38,546 nt of DNA from an uncultured Chitinophagaceae bacterium (GCA_936908745.1 CAKZFX010000002.1:1-38546), one strand, 5' to 3'; positions 7,402 to 17,377 are shown, counted from the stretch's first letter. Numbers and translations: made by a program. The notes: generated by a model from the sequence alone, not told the origin.

Positions 7402-10400
7402 ATGAGAAAAACCAGTCCTTTCTTAATGGTATTGGTATTGGCTTTGACTTCCGTAGCGGCATGGGCACAGCCCACTTTCCCGGAAAACGGGGTGGCTGAT
7501 CCGCGTCATGGGTACTATGCCTTCACCAATGCAAGTATTGTAAAAGATGCGGCCACCACGATTACCAATGGTACATTAGTTATTAAAGATGGAAAGATCA
7601 TCGCTGTAGGTGCGGGCCTGAAGGTGCCGGCCGGCGCGGTGGAAGTAGATTGCAAGGGGAAATTCATTTACCCTTCTTTTATTGACATTTATAGCGACTA
7701 TGGTACGCCGCAACGCCAGCAAGGCGCAGGCGGCAATTTCTTTGCCTTCAACCAGCCTCCACAGTTAGAAAACAATGCAAAAGGCCCTTATGGCTGGAAC
7801 CAGGCTATTAAATCGGATGTGGATGTGTACAAAGTCTTTTCTGTTAATGACGCGGCTGCCAAACCTTTACGTGAATTAGGTTTTGGTACAGTGCTTACAC
7901 ACGTAAAAGATGGTGTGGCAAGAGGAACGGGCGCCGTTGTTACATTGGCTACTAACAAGGAAAACCTTGTGATTGTAAAAGAGAAAGCTTCTGCACATTA
8001 CTCTTTCAGCAAAGGGACCTCTACCCAATCTTACCCAAGCTCTAAAATGGGTTATATCGCATTAATGCGCCAGACTTATTTAGATGCAGCATGGTATAAA
8101 ACAAAACCGGATGCAGAAGGGTTTAACCTGACGTTGCAATCATGGAACGATATACAAGGATTGCCACAGATCTTTGAAGGCAATGATAAATGGGATGATC
8201 TCCGTGCAGATCGTATCGGTGACGAATTTGGTGTGCAATACATCATCAAAGCCGGGCAGAATGAATACCAGCGTATCAAAGAAATGAAAAGCACCAACGC
8301 TACTTTTATTTTGCCATTGAATTTCCCGCAGGGAATGGATGTGGAAGACCCGGTGGAAGCCCGTTTCGTGGCACTGGAAGATATGAAGCACTGGGAACTG
8401 GCGCCCACTAACGCGGCAGCCTTTGAAAAAAACGGCATTCCTTTTTGCCTGACTACTGCCGATCTCCGTACTACGAACAGCTTTTGGCCTAACCTGCGCA
8501 AAGCGATGGAATATGGCCTTACAGAAGCAAAAGTGATGGAAGCGTTGACAAAAACACCGGCGATGACATTAGGCGTATATGATAAAGTAGGAAGCCTTGA
8601 TGCAGGCAAACTCGCCAACTTCATCATTACAAACGGCCCTCTTTTCAATGAAAAAACAGCCATCCTGTTTAACTATGTGCAGGGTATTAAATATGATGTA
8701 AAAGGTGACAATGATATTAATGGCACGTATGCGTTAACTATTAATGCACCGGCGGGAACAGAAAAATATACGCTGGAAGTAAAATCAACTTCTTCACTTT
8801 CCATGTATGCAAAAGATACACTGAACACCAAATTCAGCTATGATGGCAAACAGGTGAAATTAAGTTATGCACCGATGCAAAGAAGACAACGTCCGGGCGG
8901 TGCACCCGGCGCTGATACCACGCAAAGACGTGGCGGTGGATTCCCTGGTGCAGGTATGGGTGGAGCCACACAGGCATTGCCTGCTACCGCAACAAGGTTA
9001 AGCGGGGTAAGCAACGGCACAGAATGGAACGGTACAGGTGTTGATTCATTGGGAAATAATTTCACATGGACAGCGGTGTTTGTAAAAGCAGCCGAAATAA
9101 AATCAGACTCTGTAAAAAAGAAAGAAGCCCCGGTAGTAGGAAAAGTAAACTATCCTTTCCTGCCGTTTGGCTGGGATGATGAACATGCCCCCAAACAAGA
9201 AACTATTCTTATTAAAAATGCAACGGTTTGGACAAGTGAAAAAGATGGCATTTTGCAAAACACGGATGTGTTACTGAAAAATGGCAAGATCGCTGCAATT
9301 GGAAAAAATCTTTCCGACGCCGGCGCTAAAGTAATTGACGGTACAGGTAAACACGTTTCACCGGGTATCATTGACGAACACTCGCATATTGCTGCGGCTT
9401 CTATCAATGAAGGCGCACAATCGGTAACGTCGGAAGTAAGAATTGCTGATAATATCAATCCTGACGATATTAATATCTACCGCCAGTTGAGCGGTGGAGT
9501 TACTTCTTCGCATATCCTGCACGGCTCAGCAAATGTTATTGGCGGTCAGACGCAATTATTAAAACTGCGTTGGGGCGCTAATGATGATGATATGAAATTC
9601 AAAGGCTGGCCGGGACAAATCAAATTTGCATTGGGCGAAAACGTAAAACGTTCCAACTTCAATATCCCCGGTGGCAATAATCGCTATCCTGATACAAGGA
9701 TGGGAGTGGAGCAGGTATTAGCAGATGCCTTTACCCGTGCAAAAGACTACAAAAAAGTATGGGATACTTACAACACAGAAAAAGACAAGCTGGTAAAAGC
9801 GAAAAAATCTGCTGCCGGTTTAGCCGTTCCTCGTCGTGACCTGGAGTTGGATGCCCTGGTAGAAATATTGGAAAAGAAACGTTTCATCACTTGTCACTCG
9901 TATGTACAAAGCGAGATCAACATGGCGATGAAAGTGGCGGAAGAAATGGGATACACGGTAAACACTTTCACACACATCCTGGAAGGTTATAAAGTAGCCG
10001 ATAAAATGAAAGCACATGGTTCATTTGCTTCCACTTTCTCTGACTGGTGGGCTTATAAGATGGAAGTGGAAGATGCCATTCCTTACAATGCAGCGATCAT
10101 GCATAAAGTTGGTTTAACGGTTGCCATCAATTCTGATGATGCAGAAATGGCAAGAAGGCTGAACCAGGAAGCGGCTAAAACAATGAAATATGGTGGCCTT
10201 ACACCGGAAGAAGCATTGTCATTGGTTACGATCAACCCGGCTAAAATGCTGCACGTAGAAGAAAAAGTGGGAAGCCTGAAAGTAGGTAAGGACGCTGACG
10301 TTGTGGTTTGGTCAGACAGCCCGCTGAGCATTTATGCAAAATCATTATATACAATCGTGGATGGAACGATCTATTTTGACAGGGCAAAAGATGAGCAACT

Positions 10401-10578
10401 GCAAAAAGACGTGGATGCTGAAAGAGCAAGACTGGTGAAAAAACTGAATGGCGAGAAAAGAGGCGGTGCTGCGATGGCTGCTCCGCAACCTTCTTACCAG
10501 ATCATGCACACTTGCAGCGATCACGGACATAGCCACGGCCTGCTGGTAATTGATACTGATGACGTGGACAATAATTAA
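7402..10578 (+). CDS. Exported double amidohydrolase-domain protein
   Basis: A 1058-residue protein with a signal peptide ending near VAAWAQ; I start at the ATG at 7402 because upstream in-frame codons would bury the signal peptide. It holds two amidohydrolase-like halves. The first (about residues 25-470) begins ASIVKDAATTITNGTLVIKDGKII and has YPSFIDIYSD where the metal-binding HxH should be, so it lacks the metal site. A Gly/Arg/Pro-rich linker follows. The second half (from about 620) has ILIKNATVWTSEKDG, GIIDEHSHIAAAS with HSH, later His residues in TFTHILEGYK, and AINSDDAEM, a fitting metal-site Asp. The extreme C-terminus is His-rich (HTCSDHGHSHG). Likely periplasmic hydrolase of unknown substrate, probably a cyclic amide or peptide-like compound. 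The next gene encodes a related single-domain protein. Confidence 0.85.
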   Translation: MRKTSPFLMVLVLALTSVAAWAQPTFPENGVADPRHGYYAFTNASIVKDAATTITNGTLVIKDGKIIAVGAGLKVPAGAVEVDCKGKFIYPSFIDIYSDYGTPQRQQGAGGNFFAFNQPPQLENNAKGPYGWNQAIKSDVDVYKVFSVNDAAAKPLRELGFGTVLTHVKDGVARGTGAVVTLATNKENLVIVKEKASAHYSFSKGTSTQSYPSSKMGYIALMRQTYLDAAWYKTKPDAEGFNLTLQSWNDIQGLPQIFEGNDKWDDLRADRIGDEFGVQYIIKAGQNEYQRIKEMKSTNATFILPLNFPQGMDVEDPVEARFVALEDMKHWELAPTNAAAFEKNGIPFCLTTADLRTTNSFWPNLRKAMEYGLTEAKVMEALTKTPAMTLGVYDKVGSLDAGKLANFIITNGPLFNEKTAILFNYVQGIKYDVKGDNDINGTYALTINAPAGTEKYTLEVKSTSSLSMYAKDTLNTKFSYDGKQVKLSYAPMQRRQRPGGAPGADTTQRRGGGFPGAGMGGATQALPATATRLSGVSNGTEWNGTGVDSLGNNFTWTAVFVKAAEIKSDSVKKKEAPVVGKVNYPFLPFGWDDEHAPKQETILIKNATVWTSEKDGILQNTDVLLKNGKIAAIGKNLSDAGAKVIDGTGKHVSPGIIDEHSHIAAASINEGAQSVTSEVRIADNINPDDINIYRQLSGGVTSSHILHGSANVIGGQTQLLKLRWGANDDDMKFKGWPGQIKFALGENVKRSNFNIPGGNNRYPDTRMGVEQVLADAFTRAKDYKKVWDTYNTEKDKLVKAKKSAAGLAVPRRDLELDALVEILEKKRFITCHSYVQSEINMAMKVAEEMGYTVNTFTHILEGYKVADKMKAHGSFASTFSDWWAYKMEVEDAIPYNAAIMHKVGLTVAINSDDAEMARRLNQEAAKTMKYGGLTPEEALSLVTINPAKMLHVEEKVGSLKVGKDADVVVWSDSPLSIYAKSLYTIVDGTIYFDRAKDEQLQKDVDAERARLVKKLNGEKRGGAAMAAPQPSYQIMHTCSDHGHSHGLLVIDTDDVDNN

Positions 10579-10620
10579 TTCAGGAAATGAATGTGCTAAC
10601 AAACATTAAAAAGTAAACAC

Positions 10621-11946
10621 ATGAAAAAGATATTTTTTGCTTTTGTTTTCTCTGCAACCGCCACGCTGGCTTTTTCACAAGCCAATGTGTTGCCCGCTGC
10701 AAAACAAAAAGCGCCGATTGTAATATCGAATGCTACCATTCATACCGGCACAGGTGAAGTGATGGAAAATGCATCGGTTGTAATTGTGGATGGAAAAATT
10801 ACCGCTGTTGGTAAAAATGTTACCGTGCCTGCAGGTGCGGAAGTGGTGGATGCAAAAGGCAAACACGTTTACCCTGGTCTTATTCTGCCTACGAGTACCT
10901 TAGGTCTCAATGAGATTGGTGCTGTAAAGGCTTCCAATGATTCAAGAGAAATTGGCGATATGAACCCGAATGTGCGTTCTATCGTGGCCTACAATTCAGA
11001 TTCTAAAGTAACGAACACACTTCGCTCGAATGGAATCCTTGCTGCGAATGTAATTCCGCAGGGAAGCTTTTTAGCGGGTCAGTCATCCGTGGTACAACTG
11101 GATGCATGGAACTGGGAAGACGCCGCGGTTAAAACAGATGGCGGGATGCACCTGTTTATGCCTTCGCTGATGCCTCGTTCGGGTTTCCGCAGGGGCGGTG
11201 GGCAAGGTGGTCCGAATGCAGGTGCTGATCGTGATCCTGTCCAGGAAGGTTTGGACAAATTGGAAACGCTGAAAGGTTTTTTCAGGGAAGCGAAAGCTTA
11301 TTTAGCCAATCCTTCGAAAGAAGAAACCAACCTGAAATATACAGCCGTAAAAAAACTGTTTGACAAAAGCCAGAAACTGTATGTGCATGGCAACACCGTA
11401 AAACAAATGCTGGTGGCATTGGATTTTGTAAAAGAATTTGGCTTTGATGTGGTGATCGTAGGCGCAAGCGAAAGCTGGCAGATTGCCGACCTGCTGAAGC
11501 AACACAATGTATCGGTGATATTACAACAAATGCACAGCCTGCCTACCACAACGGATGATGATGTGGACCAGCCTTATAAAACAGCGGCTGCTTTACAAAA
11601 AGCAGGTGTTGTGTTTGCTATTTCTGATGACGATTCGCAAACCCGTGGCCGCAACCTTGCTTTCAATGCAGGTACTGCTGTGGCGTATGGATTGACAAAA
11701 GAACAAGCCTTGGCGGCTATTACTTCCAACGCTGCAAAAGTGATGGGGGTGTCTGATAAAACCGGCAGCATAGAGGTAGGCAAAGAAGCAAATATCGTGA
11801 TCAGCACCGGCGATATACTGGATATGAGCACCAGCAATGTAACCGATGCGTTTATACAGGGTCGTAAGATCAACCTCGATGACAAACAAAAACAATTACA
11901 GGATCGCTACAACGAAAAATATGAGCTGAAGAAGAAGGCGTTCTAA
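10621..11946 (+). CDS. Exported amidohydrolase-family protein, metal site degenerate
   Basis: A 441-residue protein with signal peptide MKKIFFAFVFSATATLAFSQA. The beginning matches the small beta domain of the amidohydrolase superfamily (PIVISNATIHTGTGEVMENA) and the end matches its return (GSIEVGKEANIVISTGDI). The sequence VYPGLILPTSTLGLNEIG stands where HxH is expected, so the first two metal ligands are missing. FAISDDDSQTRGRNL keeps an Asp-rich late motif. It starts 42 bases after the double-domain amidohydrolase and resembles that protein's first, also degenerate, half, so the two probably work together in the periplasm or form a complex. A strong bidirectional hairpin follows. Function beyond the fold is not known. 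Confidence 0.82.
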   Translation: MKKIFFAFVFSATATLAFSQANVLPAAKQKAPIVISNATIHTGTGEVMENASVVIVDGKITAVGKNVTVPAGAEVVDAKGKHVYPGLILPTSTLGLNEIGAVKASNDSREIGDMNPNVRSIVAYNSDSKVTNTLRSNGILAANVIPQGSFLAGQSSVVQLDAWNWEDAAVKTDGGMHLFMPSLMPRSGFRRGGGQGGPNAGADRDPVQEGLDKLETLKGFFREAKAYLANPSKEETNLKYTAVKKLFDKSQKLYVHGNTVKQMLVALDFVKEFGFDVVIVGASESWQIADLLKQHNVSVILQQMHSLPTTTDDDVDQPYKTAAALQKAGVVFAISDDDSQTRGRNLAFNAGTAVAYGLTKEQALAAITSNAAKVMGVSDKTGSIEVGKEANIVISTGDILDMSTSNVTDAFIQGRKINLDDKQKQLQDRYNEKYELKKKAF

Positions 11947-11967
11947 AAATCAGCTTGTTTAAATAAC

Positions 11968-12003
11968 AAAGCCCCGTCTTGCTTAGGTGAGACGGGGCTT
12001 TTG
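11968..12003 (+). terminator. Terminator after the amidohydrolase pair
   Basis: The arms AAAGCCCCGTCT and AGACGGGGCTTT pair perfectly around a 10-base loop and end in a T-run. Confidence 0.9.
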
Positions 12004-12025
12004 ATTATTAATTCTCTTCTTGAAA

Positions 12026-12064
12026 AGTTAGGCATGTCTAACTTTTTTTTAGACAAGCCTAAAA
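12026..12064. promoter_or_regulatory. Pair of DtxR-like palindromic boxes in a terminator-bounded gap
   Basis: AGTTAGGCATGTCTAACT (12026-12043) is nearly palindromic. TTAGACAAGCCTAA (12049-12062) is a second box and matches the reverse complement of TTAGGCATGTCTAA at 13 of 14 positions. The shape TTAG-N6-CTAA resembles metal-dependent DtxR/MntR-type operators. It lies between two convergent genes and two terminators, with no gene of its own, so it may be a remnant or simply a hairpin. Function is unproven. Confidence 0.35.
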
Positions 12065-12067
12065 AAT

Positions 12068-12095
12068 AAAAAGCTCTGCGGATGCAGAGCTTTTT
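12068..12095 (-). terminator. Terminator of the T9SS-cargo gene
   Basis: The arms AAAAGCTCTGC and GCAGAGCTTTT pair around a 4-base loop and are flanked by A- and T-runs, so it can act in both directions. It lies 30 bases past the stop of the minus-strand gene. Confidence 0.85.
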
Positions 12096-12125
12096 GGTAA
12101 GAAACCGTCCCTATTGTGTAATATC

Positions 12126-13724
12126 TTATTGTTTGATCATTCTTTCAGTAGCGATTCTTTCGGCGCCTTTTGTTATTTGTACCATATACATACCTTTTGC
12201 CAATGAAGCCGCTTCTGTAACCGTAATGCTGTTGTAACCATTCGCCACCGTTGCTGTTTTAGCAAATTGCAACTGTCCATTCAGGCCGTACACTTGAATT
12301 GTGATGGTGGTTCTTTCGTTGCTTTGATAGTTGATAGTAAACTGGCTTGCAAAAGGGTTGGGTACAGCCTGAATGGTTACGCCGTTCTTATTGCTGAATT
12401 TTACTGCTTTTGTTTCAGAGTATTTGATAGTGCCGTTGGGTTCAACAGCTTTGATACGATAGTAAACGATCGCCGCTTGTGTGTTTACGTTATTGTCAGC
12501 GATGCTGTAATCAGCTTTGTTATCAGTTGTAGCGGCTACAGCATTGATTTTTGCAAACTCGCTACCAGAGTAGCTGCGTTCAATTTCAAAAGTAGTACCT
12601 GCATCCTGTGTAGCCGACCAGTTGATAGAAGGCGTGCCATTCGACAGGTTTACAAAGAAATAATTCCATTTAACCGGCAAAGCAATAGCAGATGTTGCCT
12701 CAGAAGAACAACCTGCAAAATTGTTAACCGTATCAGGAGCAGCAAACGCGCTGTAAATTGTATTAGGACGAACATTACCCCATTGCGTATCGAAAATAGT
12801 AGTAGGGTTTGTTCTTGTTACATCATAGATGCGGATGCTGTCAGTGGTGTTGCCCGTTACACCCGTTGTGCCGCTATTAATAGTAGTGCCTGTAAAATAA
12901 TAGTAACCTGTACCGCTTAAAGTACCCCAGTTTGTAAAATTCACGGCTTTTACTTTACCTGTGTTTGTACTATTAATAGTACCTGAATTCGTCAGCAGGT
13001 TAGCAGCATTGCTTTTTACCCAGATCAGGCCGCTGTTGCTAACACTGTTTGAGTTATTAGTAAGAGAAGTAGTTGCAACCAGGCGGCAAATGTTATTTAC
13101 CGTTGCACCCGAGTTGAAAGTGATCGTGTTTGCTTCAAACTTTGCTTCATTTAAGAAAGTAGTACCCGTGTTTTGAGCAAATGAGCCTGTAACAGTGAGA
13201 TTATTCCTGTTATTCAAAGAAGAGGTAGCATTCAGCGACAATGAAGTACCGATGGTAGTTGTGCCCTTGTTGACAATTTTATTGTTACCGTTAACGCTTA
13301 CAGCTTTGTCAAACCGCATAGTGCCGCCATATTGATTAGTCCATACTTCATCAGTACCATTCAACTCAATGTTTTCTGTTACCCACATGGTACCATAGTT
13401 AGAAATAGTAAAGCCTGTATTGCCTTTCAACTCGCTGGTAAATTTGAATGTACCATAATTAGTCAGCAAGCCTTTTGGATTACTGAACGAAGAAGGCTGG
13501 AAACTTGCTCCCTCAGCCACGGTGATCTTTGCACCTGTGTTAAAGGCTGAAATACTGCCGGTATAAGTACCGGATCTGATATACAAACTATCACCATTAC
13601 CCAGGTTATAGCTGGTGTTGGTTCCGTTATTTGTGTAAGTAGTTTGGGAAAAAGCTGGAGTTGAAGCCAAAGTTGCGATTAAGCAGATAGCAGCAAAGAT
13701 GCTCAGGGTAGAATTACGTTTCAT
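12126..13724 (-). CDS. T9SS-sorted surface protein with Asn-rich beta-helix-like repeats
   Basis: A 532-residue protein with a signal peptide (IFAAICLIATLASTPAFSQ). Residues about 30-310 are low in charge and rich in Asn, Thr and Gly, with short repeating strands such as ITVAEGASFQPSS and NKIVNKGTTTIGTSL that look like a parallel beta-helix. Residues about 345-440 resemble an Ig/FN3-like module (FEIERSYSGSEFAKI, YYRIKAVEPNGT). The last about 80 residues are a type A type IX sorting domain: AVPNPFASQFTINYQS, VYGLNGQLQ, and GMYMVQITKG before the terminal RMIKQ. It should be exported to the periplasm, then moved through the T9SS and anchored or released at the surface. Substrate or partner is unknown. 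It is a single gene. Confidence 0.88.
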   Translation of the reverse strand: MKRNSTLSIFAAICLIATLASTPAFSQTTYTNNGTNTSYNLGNGDSLYIRSGTYTGSISAFNTGAKITVAEGASFQPSSFSNPKGLLTNYGTFKFTSELKGNTGFTISNYGTMWVTENIELNGTDEVWTNQYGGTMRFDKAVSVNGNNKIVNKGTTTIGTSLSLNATSSLNNRNNLTVTGSFAQNTGTTFLNEAKFEANTITFNSGATVNNICRLVATTSLTNNSNSVSNSGLIWVKSNAANLLTNSGTINSTNTGKVKAVNFTNWGTLSGTGYYYFTGTTINSGTTGVTGNTTDSIRIYDVTRTNPTTIFDTQWGNVRPNTIYSAFAAPDTVNNFAGCSSEATSAIALPVKWNYFFVNLSNGTPSINWSATQDAGTTFEIERSYSGSEFAKINAVAATTDNKADYSIADNNVNTQAAIVYYRIKAVEPNGTIKYSETKAVKFSNKNGVTIQAVPNPFASQFTINYQSNERTTITIQVYGLNGQLQFAKTATVANGYNSITVTEAASLAKGMYMVQITKGAERIATERMIKQ

Positions 13725-13886
13725 CGGTTTCTGTACGGGTGTTTAGATTCAGGGTTTCTTACGTGGAAGCTTTTCAGTATTTCCCCGTAAGATGACGCAA
13801 AGCTAATGCAGTAAATACTATGAAACAATAGGAAAACTACGATAAAGCGAAAAAAGTTGAGAGATTGCTTTAGTAACGGCTAAGAA

Positions 13887-13919
13887 AAAACCCTGAGTCA
13901 TTGCTGACCAGGGTTTTAA
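13887..13919 (-). terminator. Terminator of secA
   Basis: The arms AAAACCCTG and CAGGGTTTT pair across a 13-base loop, 28 bases past the secA stop. Flanking A-runs on the plus strand give the U-tract on the minus strand. Confidence 0.75.
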
Positions 13920-13946
13920 GCTTTAAACTTTTATCAGTACGTACGA

Positions 13947-16900
13947 TTACGCATCCTTACCATGACACTGTTTGTACTTTTTACCACTACCGCAAGGGCA
14001 AGGATCATTCCGGCCGATCTTAGGCTCCACTTTAACAGGTTCTTGTTTTACCTGCACATCGCCTGCACCACCCGGTTCAAAACGGTCTTTTTCATTAGCG
14101 GCATAATCCTGTCCTGCATTGTCCACCTCTTCTTTATTCGCCTTCATTTTGCTGTAATCCGTCTTTTCCTGGCGCCCTTCTTTTAAAGGAGCGTTTTCCT
14201 GCTGCGGAATAGATGAATGTGCAAGGAAAGAAACGATATCCTTATTTACATCTTCGTCCATGCGGCGGAAAAGGTTATAGGCTTCACCCTTATAAATGAT
14301 CAACGGGTCTTTTTGCTCCAGGTAGGCGTTCTGTACGCTTTGTTTCAGGTCGTCCATAGCCCGCAGGTGCTCTTTCCAGGCGTCGTCAATCACCACGAGG
14401 GTGATCGTTTTTTCTACAGCCGCTGAAAGCTCTGCCCCGTTACCAGCGATCGTTTTATCCAAATTGGCCAGCACGTTCAGTCCTTTTTTACCATCGCTGA
14501 AAGGAACCACTACGTTTTCGATATGGCTGCCTTGTGTCTGGCGGATATTTTTAAATACAGGTAAAGCGTTTTTAGCCAGTTCTTCTTTGCGACGGTTGTA
14601 GTTCTCAGTCGCTTCGGCATACAGCTCGTCGATTACCTTATTAATATCACCTTTCTTAAAGTCTTCTTCCTGTATTTTGGTGTCGATGCCAAAATTGACG
14701 ATGCAGGCCAGTTTGAAGCCTTCAAAATCCTCCTGCTCACGGAAACCGCTGATCAGGCTTTCGGCTACTAAAGAAAACGCCGTATCAATATCCAGTGCTA
14801 AGCGGTCGCCAAACAGGGCATGCTGGCGTTTGCTATAAACAACGCTACGCTGTTTATTCATCACATCATCATACTCCAGCAAACGCTTACGGATACCGAA
14901 GTTGTTTTCTTCTACTTTCTTTTGCGCCCGCTGAATACTGTTGCTGATCATGCTATGCTGGATCACATCACCTTCTTTATAACCTAAACGGTCCATCAGG
15001 GAGGCGATACGTTCGCTACCGAACATACGCATCAGGTCATCTTCCAGCGATACATAGAACTGGGAAGAACCGGGATCACCCTGGCGGCCTGCACGACCTC
15101 TCAACTGCCTGTCTACACGACGGCTTTCGTGTCTTTCTGTACCAATGATCGCCAGGCCTCCGGCATCTTTTACACCGGGCCCGAGCTTGATATCCGTACC
15201 ACGACCCGCCATGTTGGTAGCGATGGTTACAGCGCCGGCCAACCCAGCTTCTGCCACCACCTGTGCTTCTTTGGCGTGTTGTTTTGCGTTCAATACATTA
15301 TGCGGGATCTTTTTTTGCTGCAGCATACGGCCCAGCAACTCACTGATCTCAACCGAAGTGGTACCCACCAGTACCGGGCGGCCTGCATTTCTTAATTTTT
15401 CAATATCATCAATAACGGCCTTATACTTTTCTCTCTTTGTTTTATAAACCAAATCCTGTTTGTCATCACGCACCATCGCAAGGTTGGTCGGGATGCTTAC
15501 CACGTCCAGTTTATAAATGCTCCACAACTCGCCTGCTTCTGTTTCCGCCGTACCGGTCATACCACAAAGCTTGTGATACATACGGAAGTAGTTTTGCAAC
15601 GTTACCGTCGCATAGGTTTGTGTGGCGGCTTCGATCTTTACATTTTCTTTTGCCTCAATGGCCTGGTGCAACCCATCGGAATAACGACGGCCATCAAGGA
15701 TACGGCCTGTTTGCTCATCCACGATTTTAATAGCGCCGTCGATTACCACGTATTCCACATCTTTATCAAAGAGTGCATACGCTTTCAATAGTTGCTGAAC
15801 GGTATGGATACGATCTGCTTTCTGTGAATAATCGGTAAGGATAACTTCTTTTTGTTGCAGCTTTTCTTCGGTCGTCAATTCTTTTTTCTCAATATCTGCC
15901 AGTTGAACGCCGATATCAGGGAGTACAAAGAAATCCGGGTCTTCACCTGAACGGGTGATCATGTTCAGCCCTTTTTCTGTCAGTTCAACAGAGTTGTTTT
16001 TTTCGTCAATATGAAACAACAAACCAGCGTCCACAATATGCATATTGCGCTGCTGATCTTGTAAGTAATGGTTTTCCGCCTTCTGCATTTTTACTTTAAT
16101 ACCCGGCTCACTCAGGAATTTGATCAGCGGGCTGTATTTAGGTAAACCTCTGTAGGCCCTGAACAGGTGAAGACCGCCTGTTTTTGCATCGTCTTCGCCT
16201 TTTTCAAATAATTTTTTTGCTTCGTTCAGTTCATTACGAACGATGCGCTCTTGTTCCTGGAAAAGTTGTTGTACCCGTGGCTTATGGATATGGAATTGCT
16301 GGTCATCGCCTTTGGCCACAGGGCCGGAAATGATCAGTGGCGTTCTGGCATCATCGATCAATACGGAATCCACCTCATCCACCATGGCAAAATGATGTTT
16401 GCGTTGCACCATTTCATCTGCAGAATGCACCATGTTATCTCTCAGGTAGTCAAAACCAAATTCGTTGTTGGTACCATAAGTAATATCAGCAAGGTATGCT
16501 TTGCGGCGGCTTTCGCTGTTAGGCTGGTGTTTGTCGATACAATCAACAGTCAGACCTAACCATTCGAAAATAGGGCCGTTCCATTCCTGGTCACGACGGG
16601 CCAGGTAGTCATTCACCGTTACAATATGCACGCCTTCCGCTGCAAGGGCATTGAGGTAAGCAGGTAATGTAGATACCAGCGTTTTACCTTCACCCGTTGC
16701 CATTTCGGCAATTTTACCGGAGTGTAACACAGCGCCACCGATCAACTGCACATCATAGTGTACCATGTTCCAGGTAACCTGTCCTCCGGCAGCCGTCCAT
16801 GTATTGCTGAAAATGGATTGGTCGCCGTTTATTTTTACATATTCTTTTTTTACGCTAAAGTCGCGGTCCAGTTGGGTGGCCGTTGACACCATTTCCGTGT

Positions 16901-17276
16901 TTTCTTTGAAACGACGGGCTGTTTCTTTCACCACGGCAAAAGCCTCGGGCATCAATTGCTCAAGGATTTCTTCTATTTTTTTATCCCTTTCTTTTTTCAG
17001 CTTGTCCACTTCCTGGTAGATGGCATCCTTGCCCAGCAGGTCATTAAACGGAAGCGCTTCTGCCTGTGTGTTCTTTTCTACTATTTCAGCGTCGATAGCT
17101 GTAAGGTGCTGCCGGATGCGCTGGCGGAATTCCTGCGTTTTATTACGCAGTTCATCATTGCTCAGCGAAGCATAGCTGCTAAAGAACTGGTTTGTTTTCT
17201 CAACAACAGGAAGCAGTTTTTTTACGTCTTTTTCAGACTTGCTTCCGCCAAATAATTTTTGAATAAAACCTAACAT
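13947..17276 (-). CDS. secA: Preprotein translocase ATPase SecA
   Basis: A 1109-residue motor ATPase that drives proteins through SecYEG; the length matches the large Bacteroidota form. Motifs in order: N-terminal helix MLGFIQKLFGGSKSEKDVKK, Walker A with MATGEGKTLVST near residue 195, VDEVDSVLIDDARTPLIISG (Walker B and the adjacent preprotein-binding region), NMAGRGTDIKLG, and the helicase motif RQLRGRAGRQGDPG. The C-terminus carries the SecB/lipid-binding zinc motif CPCGSGKKYKQCHG, after an acidic and Lys-rich linker. It is a single gene with its own terminator. The promoter region (17378-17408) overlaps a long hairpin at the expected start of the transcript. Confidence 0.98.
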   Translation of the reverse strand: MLGFIQKLFGGSKSEKDVKKLLPVVEKTNQFFSSYASLSNDELRNKTQEFRQRIRQHLTAIDAEIVEKNTQAEALPFNDLLGKDAIYQEVDKLKKERDKKIEEILEQLMPEAFAVVKETARRFKENTEMVSTATQLDRDFSVKKEYVKINGDQSIFSNTWTAAGGQVTWNMVHYDVQLIGGAVLHSGKIAEMATGEGKTLVSTLPAYLNALAAEGVHIVTVNDYLARRDQEWNGPIFEWLGLTVDCIDKHQPNSESRRKAYLADITYGTNNEFGFDYLRDNMVHSADEMVQRKHHFAMVDEVDSVLIDDARTPLIISGPVAKGDDQQFHIHKPRVQQLFQEQERIVRNELNEAKKLFEKGEDDAKTGGLHLFRAYRGLPKYSPLIKFLSEPGIKVKMQKAENHYLQDQQRNMHIVDAGLLFHIDEKNNSVELTEKGLNMITRSGEDPDFFVLPDIGVQLADIEKKELTTEEKLQQKEVILTDYSQKADRIHTVQQLLKAYALFDKDVEYVVIDGAIKIVDEQTGRILDGRRYSDGLHQAIEAKENVKIEAATQTYATVTLQNYFRMYHKLCGMTGTAETEAGELWSIYKLDVVSIPTNLAMVRDDKQDLVYKTKREKYKAVIDDIEKLRNAGRPVLVGTTSVEISELLGRMLQQKKIPHNVLNAKQHAKEAQVVAEAGLAGAVTIATNMAGRGTDIKLGPGVKDAGGLAIIGTERHESRRVDRQLRGRAGRQGDPGSSQFYVSLEDDLMRMFGSERIASLMDRLGYKEGDVIQHSMISNSIQRAQKKVEENNFGIRKRLLEYDDVMNKQRSVVYSKRQHALFGDRLALDIDTAFSLVAESLISGFREQEDFEGFKLACIVNFGIDTKIQEEDFKKGDINKVIDELYAEATENYNRRKEELAKNALPVFKNIRQTQGSHIENVVVPFSDGKKGLNVLANLDKTIAGNGAELSAAVEKTITLVVIDDAWKEHLRAMDDLKQSVQNAYLEQKDPLIIYKGEAYNLFRRMDEDVNKDIVSFLAHSSIPQQENAPLKEGRQEKTDYSKMKANKEEVDNAGQDYAANEKDRFEPGGAGDVQVKQEPVKVEPKIGRNDPCPCGSGKKYKQCHGKDA

Positions 17277-17329
17277 AATTACGTGGTATTGGGTATTCCC
17301 GCCGGGCGGGGATTTAAAGACATTTACAA

Positions 17330-17371
17330 TGTCAAATTGAGTGCTACAAATAATTGTAAGCCAATTTGACA
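17330..17371 (-). promoter_or_regulatory. Hairpin at the start of the secA leader
   Basis: TGTCAAATTG (17330-17339) and CAATTTGACA (17362-17371) pair perfectly, and inner arms TACAA / TTGTA extend the hairpin. The secA transcript should start near 17371 from the promoter at 17378-17408, so the hairpin would form the very 5' end of the mRNA. It could stabilise the mRNA or regulate translation, or the palindrome could be a DNA operator between secA and the divergent gene at 17439. Confidence 0.5.
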
Positions 17372-17377
17372 GGGGGG

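Noticed and set aside
12028..12062. A third Rho-independent terminator
   Set aside because: The arms pair, but the poly-T sits in the loop rather than behind the stem, unlike the two true terminators that flank it.
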